A stretch of 64,000 nt of DNA, taken from assembly GCF_000813845.1 (NCBI RefSeq), contig NZ_JWTB01000019.1, forward strand, positions 1 to 64,000, in the 5' to 3' direction. Origin of the DNA: Pseudarthrobacter phenanthrenivorans. GTDB taxonomy: Bacteria; Actinomycetota; Actinomycetes; Actinomycetales; Micrococcaceae. This document shows, piece by piece, positions 28,066 through 39,506 of this stretch; position 1 is the stretch's first letter, and each line of letters begins with the position of its first letter. Below the pieces are notes generated by a model. That model made no database searches. It had not been told where the DNA came from and saw nothing but the letters and a program-made list of their open reading frames with translations. Both the position numbers and the translations under genes were made by a program.

Positions 28066-28112
28066 GATGCTCCTTGAAGGTTGCGTCAGGTCCGGCGCTA
28101 CGGCTGCGCCGG

Positions 28113-28490
<378 letters not shown>

Positions 28491-28493
28491 TCA

Positions 28494-29111
28494 ATGACTT
28501 CCCCTTCCACAGCAAGAGCCGTCACCGCACTCGCTCCCGAAACCCTTCAGTCCTGGATCACGGAGCACCAGGACCTGACGGTGATCGACGTGCGCTCGGC
28601 CGCCGAGTTTGAGTCCATGCACATCCGCGGCTCCTACAACGTGCCGCTTCCGCTGCTCTCCGAGCACACCGACGAGCTCGCCGCCCGGCTGGGTTCACGC
28701 GTGGTCTTGGTCTGCCAGTCCGGCGTCCGCGCCGAGCAGGCCCGCCAGCGGATGGCCACTGTTGGCCTGGACACCGCCTACGTCCTCACCGGCGGCGTTC
28801 CCGGCTTCGCCGCTGCCGGCGGCGACGTGGTCACAGGCAAGGACCGCTGGGACCTGGAACGCCAGGTCCGCATGGCCGCAGGATCACTGGTCATGCTGGG
28901 CCTGATGGGCGGCAAGTTCGTCTCCCCCAGGATCCGCATGCTCGCCGGCGCCATCGGAACCGGGCTGACCTTCTCGGCCGCCACCAACACCTGCGCCATG
29001 GGCAAGGCCCTCTCGGCCATGCCATGGAACAAGGCGGCCAAAGAACCCACCCGCGAAAGCGCCATCCTGCAGCTCCCCGTGCAGGCAGCTGACGAGGACT
29101 CCGCGGCATGA
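28494..29111 (+). CDS. Rhodanese-DUF2892 membrane protein (YgaP-like)
   Basis: 205 aa from ATG 28494 (GAGAGG upstream). Rhodanese domain (about 12-112) with active-site C74 in CQSGVR; then a DUF2892-type region with two short membrane helices (MAAGSLVMLGLMGG and LAGAIGTGLTFSAATNTCAMG). This is the build of YgaP, a membrane sulfurtransferase. First gene of a sulfur operon; its stop overlaps the TauE start by 4 bp. Confidence 0.9.
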   Translation: MTSPSTARAVTALAPETLQSWITEHQDLTVIDVRSAAEFESMHIRGSYNVPLPLLSEHTDELAARLGSRVVLVCQSGVRAEQARQRMATVGLDTAYVLTGGVPGFAAAGGDVVTGKDRWDLERQVRMAAGSLVMLGLMGGKFVSPRIRMLAGAIGTGLTFSAATNTCAMGKALSAMPWNKAAKEPTRESAILQLPVQAADEDSAA

Positions 29112-29866
29112 TTCCCGCCCTGGGCCTGGGGCTCGCCGTCGGCATCGTCCTGGGCGTGGTGGGCGGCGGCGGCTCCATCATCGCCGTTCCGGCGCTCGTG
29201 TACGGCGTCGGCATGAGCCCCGCCCAGGCCATTCCCACCTCGTTGCTGGTGGTGGGCATCACCTCGCTGGCGGCCCTGCTCCCACGGATCCGGGAAGGGC
29301 TGAACTGGCCCGTGATCGCCCTGGTAGGGGGCGCCGGCATCCCGGCAGCCTGGGCCGGCTCGGCCCTCGGCAAGCTGCTGGACCCGAACATCCTGATGCT
29401 GGCCTTCGCCGTGATCATGGTGGCCGCGGGCATCCGGATGCTCATGAAACCCCGCGAAAGCGAGGGGTCCTGCAGCACCGGGCCGGACCGGGCCTTCAGG
29501 TCCTGCGCCCCGAAAGCCGTGGGAGTCGGCCTGCTGGTCGGATTCCTCACCGGACTGCTGGGCGTGGGCGGCGGCTTCCTCATCACCCCGGCCCTGACCA
29601 TCCTCCTGGGCCTGCGGATGAAGCAGGCGGTGGGAACATCGCTGGCGATCATCGTAGTCAACTCCGCGGCCGGATTCAGCGCCCACGCCGCCGGCTACAC
29701 CATCGACTGGGCTACCACCCTGGCCTTCGCCATCCCGGCGATCGTGGGATCGGGAGTTGCCGCCCGGTTTGCCCGCCGGCTGCATGACAAGCACATCAGG
29801 ATCTCGTTCGCGGTCCTCATCTTCGCCGTTGCGGCATGGGTCACCGCCGGCACGGTCACCGCCTGA
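29108..29866 (+). CDS. TauE/SafE-family sulfite/organosulfur exporter
   Basis: 252 aa with about eight membrane segments and the two-fold GVGGG repeats (LGVVGGGGSIIAVPALVYGVGMSPAQA and GLLGVGGGFLITPALTILLGLRMKQA). The loop between the halves has two Cys (GSCSTGPDRAFRSC). In persulfide loci TauE is thought to export sulfite or thiosulfate made by the dioxygenase. ATGA overlap with the upstream gene. Confidence 0.9.
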   Translation: MIPALGLGLAVGIVLGVVGGGGSIIAVPALVYGVGMSPAQAIPTSLLVVGITSLAALLPRIREGLNWPVIALVGGAGIPAAWAGSALGKLLDPNILMLAFAVIMVAAGIRMLMKPRESEGSCSTGPDRAFRSCAPKAVGVGLLVGFLTGLLGVGGGFLITPALTILLGLRMKQAVGTSLAIIVVNSAAGFSAHAAGYTIDWATTLAFAIPAIVGSGVAARFARRLHDKHIRISFAVLIFAVAAWVTAGTVTA

Positions 29867-29899
29867 CCCATCCAACCCGTTACGTCAAAGGAGAACATC

Positions 29900-30241
29900 A
29901 TGGGACTGATCGATTCCCTCAGGAAAGCCTTCAGCAAGCCCTACAAGACCATTTCCGTGGCTCAGGCCAAGGAGCTCCTGTCCTCAGGCGCCATGCTCAT
30001 CGACGTCAGGTCGGCCCAGGAGTGGAGGACCGGCCGGGCGCCGCAGGCCAAACATGTCCCCCTGGACCGGCTGCAGGCAAGCACGGCAGGCATCCAGAAG
30101 ACCCGTCCCGTGATCGCCGTCTGCGCCTCCGGCGTCCGCTCCGCCTCGGCAGCCCGGCTCCTGGCCGGCAAGGGGTATGACGCCTACTCGGTGCGCGGCG
30201 GCATGGCCGCCTGGCGCCAGGCCGGCGAACCCGTCCGCTAG
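29900..30241 (+). CDS. Single-domain rhodanese (sulfurtransferase)
   Basis: 113 aa rhodanese domain with a short N-terminal extension. Active-site C75 in CASGVRS; DVRSAQEW is the conserved CH2A block. Moves sulfane sulfur between thiols, thiosulfate and persulfides. AAAGGAGA is well spaced before the ATG; 33 bp after tauE, same operon. Confidence 0.9.
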   Translation: MGLIDSLRKAFSKPYKTISVAQAKELLSSGAMLIDVRSAQEWRTGRAPQAKHVPLDRLQASTAGIQKTRPVIAVCASGVRSASAARLLAGKGYDAYSVRGGMAAWRQAGEPVR

Positions 30242-30289
30242 CCGATTTCAGCACCACCAGCCGAACACCACTTCGAAGGAGAAACCACC

Positions 30290-30586
30290 ATGGCTGAAAT
30301 CACCATCACCGAAACCAACCAGCGCCGCTCCACCGCCCGCATCCTTGACGTCCGCGAGGACTTCGAGGTCGCCGAAGGCATGATCCCGGGCGCCCTCCAT
30401 ATCCCCATGGGCCAGCTGCAGGCCCGCCTGGGCGAGCTGGACCCGGCTGTCCCCGTCATCGCCGTCTGCCGCAGCGGCAACCGCAGCGCCGCCGTCGCGG
30501 ACGCCCTGAACGGCGCTGGCTACAAGGCGGACACCATGGCCGGCGGCATGGCGGCCTGGACCCGCGCCGGACTCCCCACCACCTAG
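30290..30586 (+). CDS. Single-domain rhodanese, second copy
   Basis: 98 aa. Active-site C60 in CRSGNRS, the loop composition common in sulfane-sulfur carriers, and GGMAAWTRAGLP at the end. It differs clearly from the 29900 copy, so the two probably have distinct partners. GAAGGAGA before the ATG; 48 bp after the preceding gene. Confidence 0.9.
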   Translation: MAEITITETNQRRSTARILDVREDFEVAEGMIPGALHIPMGQLQARLGELDPAVPVIAVCRSGNRSAAVADALNGAGYKADTMAGGMAAWTRAGLPTT

Positions 30587-30637
30587 GCCCTGCCGCAGGG
30601 CACTCAAGAACTCCCGCCCGAAAGGACACGACAGACC

Positions 30638-31000
30638 ATGGCACCCATCGACATCACCCAGCAAACCTTCGCCCGGACCGTGGAAGACAACGACATCGTC
30701 TTCGTTGACTTCTGGGCAGCCTGGTGCGGCCCGTGCCGCATGTTCGCACCCACCTACGGCGCCGCAGCGGAACGCCACCCGGACATCACCTTCGCCAAAG
30801 TGGACACCGAAGCCGAACAGGGCCTCGCCGCCGCAGCGAACATCACCTCCATCCCCACCCTGATGGCCTTCAAGGACAAGACCCTCGTCTTTTCCCAGCC
30901 CGGAGCACTCAACGCCACCGGCCTGGAGGAAGTGATCCAGGCCGTAAAGAACCTGGACATGGACAAGCTCCGCGCCGAGGCCGGCCGGCGGCACGCCTGA
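30638..31000 (+). CDS. trxA: Thioredoxin
   Basis: 120 aa thioredoxin with the canonical active site WC30-G-P-C33 in VDFWAAWCGPCRMFAP, cis-Pro in TSIPTLM, and no signal peptide. Set in a sulfur operon, it most likely reduces persulfides on the rhodaneses and dioxygenase, releasing sulfide, in addition to general disulfide reduction. Not necessarily the housekeeping thioredoxin. Confidence 0.9.
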   Translation: MAPIDITQQTFARTVEDNDIVFVDFWAAWCGPCRMFAPTYGAAAERHPDITFAKVDTEAEQGLAAAANITSIPTLMAFKDKTLVFSQPGALNATGLEEVIQAVKNLDMDKLRAEAGRRHA

Positions 31001-31032
31001 CCAACTGGTCCGCACCAGTGGCATACCCCTCG

Positions 31033-31062
31033 TTGCGGGATACCCCCGGGGGTATCTATACT
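31033..31062 (+). promoter_or_regulatory. CstR-controlled promoter of the persulfide dioxygenase gene
   Basis: -35 TTGCGG (31033-31038), 18-bp spacer, -10 TATACT (31057-31062). The spacer is exactly filled by the perfect 18-bp palindrome GATACCCCCGGGGGTATC (31039-31056). The repressor would therefore block polymerase directly. The dioxygenase gene can thus be induced independently of the upstream rhodanese operon. Confidence 0.8.
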
Positions 31063-31109
31063 CAACGTAGAACAACGTCCCAACCCCCTTTTCCGAAGGA
31101 GAGCAGCAC

Positions 31110-32510
31110 ATGCTTATCGAGCGCATTTACGACGAAGACCTCGCCCAGGCCAGCTACCTGATCGGCTGCCAGGCCAAGGGCGAAGCAATCGTGGTGGACG
31201 GCCGGCGCGACATCGCCGTCTACCAGGACCTGGCCGCCAGGAACGGCATGAAGATCGTGGCCGTCACCGAAACCCACATCCATGCCGACTACCTCTCCGG
31301 CACCCGGGAACTGGCCGCGGCCACCGGAGCGAAGATCTACGTGTCCGGTGAAGGCGGGCCGGACTGGCAGTACGAATTCGACGGCGAGCGGCTCTACGAC
31401 GGCGACACCATCGCCCTGGGCAACATCACCATCAAGGCGGTCCACACCCCGGGCCACACCCCGGAGCACCTGTCCTTCCTGGTTACCGACGGTGCGTTCA
31501 GCGACCAGCCCGGCTACCTGCTCTCCGGAGACTTCGTGTTCTCCGGCGACCTGGGCAGGCCCGACCTGCTGGACGAAGCCGCCGGCGGCGTGGACACCCG
31601 TTTCGAGGGTGCCAAGCAGCTCTTCGCCAGCCTCCGCGACAAGTTCCTCACCCTGCCGGACTACGTCCAGGTCCACCCCGCCCACGGCGCCGGCAGCGCC
31701 TGCGGCAAGGCCCTGGGTGCCATCCCGTCCTCCACAGTGGGCTACGAACGCCTCTACGCCTGGTGGGGCCCTTACCTGGCCGCCAACGACGAACGGGGCT
31801 TCATCGACGAACTCCTCGATGGCCAGCCCGACGCGCACGCCTACTTCGGCCGCATGAAGCGGGAAAACCGTGTAGGTCCGGCGGTCATGGGCGGGCCTGC
31901 CCCGCTGCAGGAACTGGACACCGCCGCCGTGGCCCAGGGCCTGGCAGAGGACACCCTGACCTTCATCGACACCCGCTCCAACGATGACGTCCACCATGGC
32001 ACCGTGGCCCGGTCCCTGAACGTCCCGGCCGGCAAGTCCGTGGCCAGCTACGGCGCCTGGGTGGTCAACCCGGAAACCGACAAGAACCCGCTGGTGCTCC
32101 TGGCCAAGGACCAGGACCAGGCCCAGGACATGTGGGACCACCTGGTCCGCGTGGGCATCGACAACGTGGCCGGCTACCTGACCGGCATCGAGGGGCTGCC
32201 CACCTTCACGCCGAAGCTGGTCAAGCCGGAGGACCTCGACGGTTTCGATGCCGCCATGGTCCTGGACGTCCGCAACAAGACCGAGCACAAGGCCGGCCAC
32301 ATTCCCGGCTCGTACCAGCTCAGCGGTGGCCGGGTCATGTGGCACCTGGACGAACTCCCTGCCGGCGGCACGATCGTGACCTACTGCCAGTCAGGCGTCC
32401 GGAACTCCGTCGCCGCCAGCGCCCTGCGCAGGGCCGGGTACGACGTCGTCGAACTGGACGGCAGCTACGCCGCCTGGAACGCCTGGCGGAACAGCGTCCC
32501 CGCAGCCTAG
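31110..32510 (+). CDS. Persulfide dioxygenase-rhodanese fusion (CstB-like)
   Basis: 466 aa. N-terminal MBL-type non-heme Fe(II) persulfide dioxygenase (1-250): H56-x-H58-x-D60 in ETHIHADYLSG, H117 in HTPGHTPEH, D142 in SGDFVFSGD. Then a rhodanese-like but Cys-less domain (about 270-360, FIDTRSNDDVHHG) and an active rhodanese (about 370-466) with C426 in CQSGVR. This is the CstB layout: it converts low-molecular-weight persulfides and thiosulfate, giving thiosulfate/sulfite and detoxifying excess sulfide. Own repressed promoter upstream. Confidence 0.92.
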   Translation: MLIERIYDEDLAQASYLIGCQAKGEAIVVDGRRDIAVYQDLAARNGMKIVAVTETHIHADYLSGTRELAAATGAKIYVSGEGGPDWQYEFDGERLYDGDTIALGNITIKAVHTPGHTPEHLSFLVTDGAFSDQPGYLLSGDFVFSGDLGRPDLLDEAAGGVDTRFEGAKQLFASLRDKFLTLPDYVQVHPAHGAGSACGKALGAIPSSTVGYERLYAWWGPYLAANDERGFIDELLDGQPDAHAYFGRMKRENRVGPAVMGGPAPLQELDTAAVAQGLAEDTLTFIDTRSNDDVHHGTVARSLNVPAGKSVASYGAWVVNPETDKNPLVLLAKDQDQAQDMWDHLVRVGIDNVAGYLTGIEGLPTFTPKLVKPEDLDGFDAAMVLDVRNKTEHKAGHIPGSYQLSGGRVMWHLDELPAGGTIVTYCQSGVRNSVAASALRRAGYDVVELDGSYAAWNAWRNSVPAA

Positions 32511-32619
32511 CAAGGCCCACCCCAGACCGCCCGGGCAGGTCCCCCCTCCAGCCCGGGATTCCGGCCCGGGCGTGCCCCCGCACGCCCGGGCCACCTTCCG
32601 CCTACCGAAAGAAGCACAC

Positions 32620-33888
32620 ATGCCCGCCACGCCCCGGACGCCGGTCCCAGCCGGTGCGGTGCTGGGCCTGCGCCGGAACCTGGCGCAGTTCATGCTCCTG
32701 GTCGCCGTCAACGCCCTGGTGGGCGGCACGCTTGGCCAGGAGCGCACCGTCCTGCCCCTGCTCGCATCCCAGGAATTCCACCTGGACCTGTACTCCAGCG
32801 CGCTGACCTACATCCTCGCCTTCGGCCTGTCCAAGGCCGCAATGAACTACTTCGCCGGCACGCTCTCGGACCGGTACGGCCGGAAACCGGTACTCATCGC
32901 CGGCTGGCTGGCCGCGGTACCGGTCCCGGTGCTGCTCATTGCCGCCCCGTCCTGGGGCTGGGTGGTTGCCGCCAACGTGCTCCTGGGCATCAGCCAGGGC
33001 CTCACCTGGTCCACGGCCGTGATCATGAAAATGGACCTGGTGGGCCCCCGGCAGCGGGGCCTGGCCATGGGCTTCAACGAAGCAGCGGGCTACCTCGGCG
33101 TGGCAGTGACGGCGCTGGCCACCGGCTACCTGGCCACCGCCTACGGCCTCCGCCCCGCACCGTTCCTCCTGGGCGCCGCCTACATCGCACTCGGCCTGGG
33201 ACTGACAGTGCTGACCGTCCGGGAAACACACCACCACGCCAGGACCGAGGCGTCCGGGCACGGCAACGGGCACGGCAACGCCCATGCCGGGCTCACCACA
33301 GGCCAGGTGTTCACCCTGACCAGCTTCAGGGACCGCTCGCTCTCCGCCGCCAGCCAGGCCGGCCTGGTCAACAACCTCAACGACGGCCTGGCCTGGGGCC
33401 TCTTCCCCGTCCTGTTCGCCGGCGCCGGGCTGGACCTTGGCCAGATCGGCATCCTTGCCGCCGCCTACCCGGCCGCGTGGGGCGCCGCCCAGCTGGCCAC
33501 CGGCGCCGCGTCCGACCGGTGGGGCCGCAAATGGTTGATCGCGGCCGGCATGCTGGTCCAGGCCGCAGCCCTGGTGATGACCGCCTCGTCGCACAGCTTC
33601 GGACCATGGCTCGCCGCCGCCGTCGTCCTGGGCCTTGGCACGGCCATGGTGTACCCCACCTTGCTGGCCGCGGTCGGCGACGTGGCCCACCCTGCCTGGC
33701 GGGCCCGCTCCGTAGGGGTCTACCGGCTGTGGCGCGACGGCGGATTCGCCGTCGGCGCCCTCCTGTCCGGCGTCCTCGCCGACCTGTACGGGATCCCCGC
33801 CGCCATTGCCGCCGTCGCGGTCCTCACCGCGGCTTCCGGCGTTGTGGTTGCTGTCAGGATGCGCGGCGACGACCACGCGGCTGCATAG
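32620..33888 (+). CDS. MFS transporter
   Basis: 422 aa, 12 membrane segments. The MFS signature after TM2 is GTLSDRYGRKPVLIAG, repeated in half two as GAASDRWGRKWLIAAG. A His-rich central cytosolic loop (HHHARTEASGHGNGHGNAHA) could bind metal. It follows the persulfide dioxygenase by 109 bp in the same direction and may export a sulfur compound, but the cargo is not deducible. Convergent with the acyl carrier protein gene, 9 bp between stops. Confidence 0.87.
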   Translation: MPATPRTPVPAGAVLGLRRNLAQFMLLVAVNALVGGTLGQERTVLPLLASQEFHLDLYSSALTYILAFGLSKAAMNYFAGTLSDRYGRKPVLIAGWLAAVPVPVLLIAAPSWGWVVAANVLLGISQGLTWSTAVIMKMDLVGPRQRGLAMGFNEAAGYLGVAVTALATGYLATAYGLRPAPFLLGAAYIALGLGLTVLTVRETHHHARTEASGHGNGHGNAHAGLTTGQVFTLTSFRDRSLSAASQAGLVNNLNDGLAWGLFPVLFAGAGLDLGQIGILAAAYPAAWGAAQLATGAASDRWGRKWLIAAGMLVQAAALVMTASSHSFGPWLAAAVVLGLGTAMVYPTLLAAVGDVAHPAWRARSVGVYRLWRDGGFAVGALLSGVLADLYGIPAAIAAVAVLTAASGVVVAVRMRGDDHAAA

Positions 33889-33897
33889 GACTGGACG

Positions 33898-34140
33898 TCA
33901 TCCGTGCCCGGCGAGGTACGTGACCAGGCCGTCCACGGTGGCCACCGCGGGATAGTCGGCCTCCGGAATGTCCACCCCCGTCGCCTCCGCAATGACCTCC
34001 ACGAGGCGGAGGAAATCCAGCGAGTCCAGTTCCAGGTCCTGTCGGAGCCTGGCGCTGCCTTCCAGGTCCTCGGGCTCGACGTCGGGGGCTACTTTCCCGA
34101 TCGCGGTCTCCACCGCCTGGCGTGCGTCCTGTTGGTTCAC
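33898..34140 (-). CDS. Stand-alone acyl carrier protein
   Basis: 80 aa four-helix carrier. The 4'-phosphopantetheine attachment motif is LDSLDFLRLVE with S40. Acidic throughout, as usual. It is not the fatty-acid-cluster ACP: it ends an operon that encodes an acetyl-CoA synthetase-like enzyme and a 2-oxoacid dehydrogenase E1/E2, starting 22 bp after the E2 stop. It could accept an acyl group made by the complex, or supply octanoate for lipoylation of the E2; both are inference. Confidence 0.88.
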   Translation of the reverse strand: MNQQDARQAVETAIGKVAPDVEPEDLEGSARLRQDLELDSLDFLRLVEVIAEATGVDIPEADYPAVATVDGLVTYLAGHG

Positions 34141-34162
34141 GGGTCCTCCTCGCTTCCACGTT

Positions 34163-35611
34163 TCACAGCTTGTCCGGTGCCTGCAGCAGTTCGTCGATGC
34201 GGGCCAGGAACCGGCCCCCGCGCAGCCCGTCGCTCACCCGGTGGTCCGCGGAAAGCGTGGCGATGGCCGCATGCCGGATGCCGAGCATCCCGTTGTGCGC
34301 CCACGGCTGCTCCAGGACCTTGCCGAAGCCCACCATGGCCACCTGCGGCGGGTAGATCACCCCGTAGACGCTTTCGACGCCGAGGTCGCCCAGGTTGGTC
34401 ACGGTGAGGGTGGGGTCCGCCATCTCCGCGCGCTGCAGCCGGCCGGCCCGGGCGCGGCCGACCAGGTCGCGCAGCTGGTCCATGAGTTGGTCCAGGCTGA
34501 GGGTGTCGGCGTCATGCAGGGCCGGGGCCACCAGGCCGCCGTGCCGCAGTGCCACCGCCACGCCCAGGTGCACGGCGCTGCTGGGCTGGAAGGAGCCCTT
34601 GGTGAAGAAGCCGTTCATGTCCGGCACGTCCCGGGCCGCGAGCGCGGTCGCCTTCAGCAACAGGGCCGACGGCACCAAGCGGGACGAGACCGGCCGCTGC
34701 CGGTTCGCGGCCTGCATCCAGGCCATCGCCGCCGCCAGGTCCAGGGTGGTGGACAGGTAGTAGTGCGGAATGTCCTTCTTGGACCGGGACATCAGCGCGC
34801 CGATCGCCTGCCGCAGGCTCTCCGCTTTGCTGCCGGCCGCCGTCGTGCGTTTCCGCGCCGGCGCCTCTTCCGGGGTTTCGCGCGGCGGTTCGGCGACGGG
34901 GATTTCCGACGGCGGTGCTTCCGCCGGTGCCTCCGCGCCCGTTGTGGCGGCTGCCCGTTCCCTGGGCGGGACGGCGGAGAGCACGTCATCCTCCGTCACC
35001 GCGCCGCCCGGGCCGGTGCCGGCGATCCCGGCCAGGTCCACGCCGAGCTCGGCGGCCAGCCGCCGGGCCAGCGGCGAGGACCGAACGCGGCGCGTTTCGG
35101 CCGGCCCAGCTGCGGCAGGCTCTTCCGGCTGCACCGCTTTGTCCTCCTCCGCGTGGGCGGCGGACCGAGCTGCGGCGCGTTCGACGTCGGCCCTGGTCAC
35201 CTCGCCGTCCATGCCGCTCCCGCTGATGCGCCCTACGTCGACCCCCAGGGTGTGCGCCAGGTGCCGGACCGGCGGCGGGACCTTTGCGCCCGGCTCCTTG
35301 TGCCCGCGCCCGGCGGGCTGGGATCCGACGGGCTGGGATCCTGAGGGCGGGGGTTGGGCTGGCGGGAGTTCGGCGGGGGTGGCGGTGATCCGTGCGATGG
35401 GCGTGCCCACCTCCACGGTGTCGCCGATGTCCACCAGGAACTCGGCCACCACGCCTTCCTGGAACGACTCGATGTCCATCACGGTCTTGTCCGTGTCCAC
35501 GGCCGCCACCAGGTCGCCCTTATGAATGTAGTCCCCGGGCTTGACCAGCCACTCCACCACTTTGCCGTGCTCCATGTCCGCGCCCAGGGACGGCATCCGG
35601 AACTCAGCCAC
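34163..35611 (-). CDS. 2-oxoacid dehydrogenase E2 (dihydrolipoamide acyltransferase)
   Basis: 482 aa from GTG 35611, giving the typical opening [13 protein letters not shown]. One lipoyl domain (1-78) with lipoyl-Lys K42 in DTDKTVMD; two peripheral (E3-binding) domains at about 112-146 ([19 protein letters not shown]) and 178-212 ([22 protein letters not shown]), joined by Ala/Pro/Glu linkers; catalytic acyltransferase domain from about 260, ending in H-R-V-S-D-G. Two E3-binding domains in one E2 are unusual. Its start overlaps the E1beta stop by 8 bp. No E3 gene is nearby. Confidence 0.88.
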   Translation of the reverse strand: MAEFRMPSLGADMEHGKVVEWLVKPGDYIHKGDLVAAVDTDKTVMDIESFQEGVVAEFLVDIGDTVEVGTPIARITATPAELPPAQPPPSGSQPVGSQPAGRGHKEPGAKVPPPVRHLAHTLGVDVGRISGSGMDGEVTRADVERAAARSAAHAEEDKAVQPEEPAAAGPAETRRVRSSPLARRLAAELGVDLAGIAGTGPGGAVTEDDVLSAVPPRERAAATTGAEAPAEAPPSEIPVAEPPRETPEEAPARKRTTAAGSKAESLRQAIGALMSRSKKDIPHYYLSTTLDLAAAMAWMQAANRQRPVSSRLVPSALLLKATALAARDVPDMNGFFTKGSFQPSSAVHLGVAVALRHGGLVAPALHDADTLSLDQLMDQLRDLVGRARAGRLQRAEMADPTLTVTNLGDLGVESVYGVIYPPQVAMVGFGKVLEQPWAHNGMLGIRHAAIATLSADHRVSDGLRGGRFLARIDELLQAPDKL

Positions 35612-36584
35612 GGGCACCCACGGCCCTTCGCGCGGCGGCCATGATCCTGTCCACCGATGGCAGCGCGGCCTGTTCCAGGTGCTTGGCGTACGGGACGGGC
35701 ACCTCCAGGCTGCACACGCGCTCCACCGGGGCGTCCAGGTCGTAGAAGGCCTGCTCCGCAATCCGGGCGGCGATCTCGGCCGAGATGCTGCCGCTGCGCC
35801 AGCCCTCGTCCACCACCACGGCCCGGTGCGTCCTGGCAACGCTGTCCAGGATGGTGTGGGCGTCCAGGGGGCGGAGGCTCCGCAGGTCGATGACATCGGC
35901 CCCGATGCCCTCCCCTGCCAGCCGGCCCGCGGCGTCCAGCACCATGGGCAGGGTTCCGCCGTAGGTGATGAGCGTCAGGTCGTCCCCTTCCCGTACCAGT
36001 GCTGCCTTGTCGATGTCCACGGCGCCGGCGTCGTCGTCGAGCTCCCCGGCCACGTTGTACAGCGAGCCGTGCTCGAAAATCAGCACCGGGTCCGGGTTCT
36101 GCAGCGCGGTCCAGAGCATGCCGCGGGCGTCGGCAAGGGTGGCGGGGGCCAGGATGCGCAGGCCCGGGATGTGGGCGTACCAGCCCTCCAGGCTGTGCGA
36201 GTGCTGGGCCCCCAACTGCCGGCCGGCACCGGTGGTCATCCGGATGACGATGGGGACGTTGAACTGCCCGCCGGACATGTGCAGCAGGGTGGCGGCGTTG
36301 TTGATGATCTGGTCCAGCGCCAGCAGGCTGAAGTTGACGGTCATGATTTCGACGACGGGACGCATCCCGCCCAGCGCCGCGCCGATGCCTGCGCCCACGA
36401 ATCCGGATTCGGACAGCGGGGTATCGCGGATCCGTTCCGGCCCGAACTCCTCCAGCAGGCCCAGGCTCACGGCGAAGCTGCCGCCGTACCGGCCCACGTC
36501 CTCGCCCATGAGGAACACGCGTTCGTCGCGCTGCATCGCGTCGCGGAGGGCCGCGCGCATGGCTTCGCGGTAGGTGGTTTTCAT
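35604..36584 (-). CDS. 2-oxoacid dehydrogenase E1 beta subunit
   Basis: 326 aa, PDH/acetoin-dehydrogenase beta type: [66 protein letters not shown] and the C-terminal transketolase domain ([14 protein letters not shown], then [14 protein letters not shown]). Makes a heterotetramer with E1alpha and, with ThDP, decarboxylates a 2-oxoacid (pyruvate, acetoin or branched-chain; not decidable). ATGA overlap with the E1alpha stop. Confidence 0.92.
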   Translation of the reverse strand: MKTTYREAMRAALRDAMQRDERVFLMGEDVGRYGGSFAVSLGLLEEFGPERIRDTPLSESGFVGAGIGAALGGMRPVVEIMTVNFSLLALDQIINNAATLLHMSGGQFNVPIVIRMTTGAGRQLGAQHSHSLEGWYAHIPGLRILAPATLADARGMLWTALQNPDPVLIFEHGSLYNVAGELDDDAGAVDIDKAALVREGDDLTLITYGGTLPMVLDAAGRLAGEGIGADVIDLRSLRPLDAHTILDSVARTHRAVVVDEGWRSGSISAEIAARIAEQAFYDLDAPVERVCSLEVPVPYAKHLEQAALPSVDRIMAAARRAVGARG

Positions 36585-37618
36585 CGTGCAGCCCCGTCTT
36601 CCGCTGGTTTTCCGTCGCTGGCCCCGGCGGCTGCCGGGTCGCTGTAGACGAACCGGGTCAGCTCGGACACCGGCTCGGGTGTGCCGTTTTCCGCGAACCC
36701 CACCGCGGTGCTGATCTCGGCGTCCACGTCGGCCTGGAGATCGGTCCAGTCCTTCTCCGGCAGCTGCCCCGCCGCCTCCAAGGCACCCTGCAGCAGGCTG
36801 ATGGGGTCCCGTTCCATCCACTGGGCCACCTCGGTCTTTTCCCGGTACAGCTCCGGGTCGAACATGGAGTGGGCGCGGAAGCGGTAGGTGCGCAGTTCCA
36901 GGAAGTGCGGACCGCCGCCGGAGCGGACAGCGTCCACCGCGCGCCGGGCGGCCTCCTCCACGGCGAACACGTCCATGCCGTCCACGGCCCAGGCGGGAAT
37001 CTCGTAGCCGGCAGCCTTCAGTGCGATGTCCGTCTGTGATTCGGAGCGGCCCAGCGCAGTGCCCATGGCGTAGAGGTTGTTCTCGCAGCAGAACAGCACC
37101 GGCAGCTGCCACAGCGCGGCCAGGTTCATGCTCTCGTGGAACTCGCCTTCGGCCACGGCCCCTTCGCCGAAGAAGCAGACCGTCACCCGCTGCCGCCCGG
37201 CCATCCGGTCCGCGAGCGCCAGGCCGACGGCGAGCGGCAGCCCGCCGGCCACGATCGCGTTGCCGCCGTAGAAGCGGGTGGCGGCGTCGAAGAGGTGCAT
37301 GGAACCGCCGCGGCCCCGGCAGCAGCCCTCGGCATGGCCGTACATTTCAGCGAGGATGGCCCCGGCCGAGACGCCCCGCAGGAGCGCGTGCCCGTGTTCG
37401 CGGTAGGTGGCAACCACGGCGTCCTCCGGTTCCAGGGTTTCCATGATCCCAGCCGCCACGGCCTCCTCGCCGATGTAGACGTGCAGGAAGCCGCGGATCT
37501 TGGCGGCGCTGTACAGCTCGATGCACTTCTCCTCCAGCCGGCGTACGCGCAGCATCTGCCGCAGCAGGTGCAGTCCGTGCTCCGGATCGGGGACGCGCTG
37601 GTTCTTCAGGGTGCTCAT
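36581..37618 (-). CDS. 2-oxoacid dehydrogenase E1 alpha subunit
   Basis: 345 aa. The ThDP/Mg motif runs from F-F-G151-E-G-A to C-E-N180-N181, with GEG where GDG is usual. [22 protein letters not shown] and [16 protein letters not shown] (phosphorylation-loop-like His/Ser region) are typical. The tail is Ala-rich and probably disordered. The ATG lies inside a 23-bp duplication (37611-37652) that separates it from the acs stop. Confidence 0.92.
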   Translation of the reverse strand: MSTLKNQRVPDPEHGLHLLRQMLRVRRLEEKCIELYSAAKIRGFLHVYIGEEAVAAGIMETLEPEDAVVATYREHGHALLRGVSAGAILAEMYGHAEGCCRGRGGSMHLFDAATRFYGGNAIVAGGLPLAVGLALADRMAGRQRVTVCFFGEGAVAEGEFHESMNLAALWQLPVLFCCENNLYAMGTALGRSESQTDIALKAAGYEIPAWAVDGMDVFAVEEAARRAVDAVRSGGGPHFLELRTYRFRAHSMFDPELYREKTEVAQWMERDPISLLQGALEAAGQLPEKDWTDLQADVDAEISTAVGFAENGTPEPVSELTRFVYSDPAAAGASDGKPAEDGAAR

Positions 37619-37637
37619 GGCCGGTTCCTGCTTGTGC

Positions 37638-37652
<15 letters not shown>
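37611..37652 (-). repeat. 23-bp tandem duplication at the acs/E1alpha junction
   Basis: A 19-bp sequence at 37611-37629 recurs at 37634-37652. Read on the minus strand, each copy contains CGGCCATGAGCAC. The first copy holds the ligase stop TGA overlapping an ATG that opens an 8-codon frame (MSTSRNRP); that frame stops at a TGA overlapping the E1alpha ATG in the second copy. The arrangement looks like duplication of an ancestral ATGA junction. Confidence 0.8.

Positions 37653-39484
<1,832 letters not shown>

Positions 39485-39506
<22 letters not shown>

Noticed and set aside
33889..33897. Terminator between the convergent MFS and ACP genes
   Set aside because: Only 9 bp separate the stops and no hairpin is visible there.
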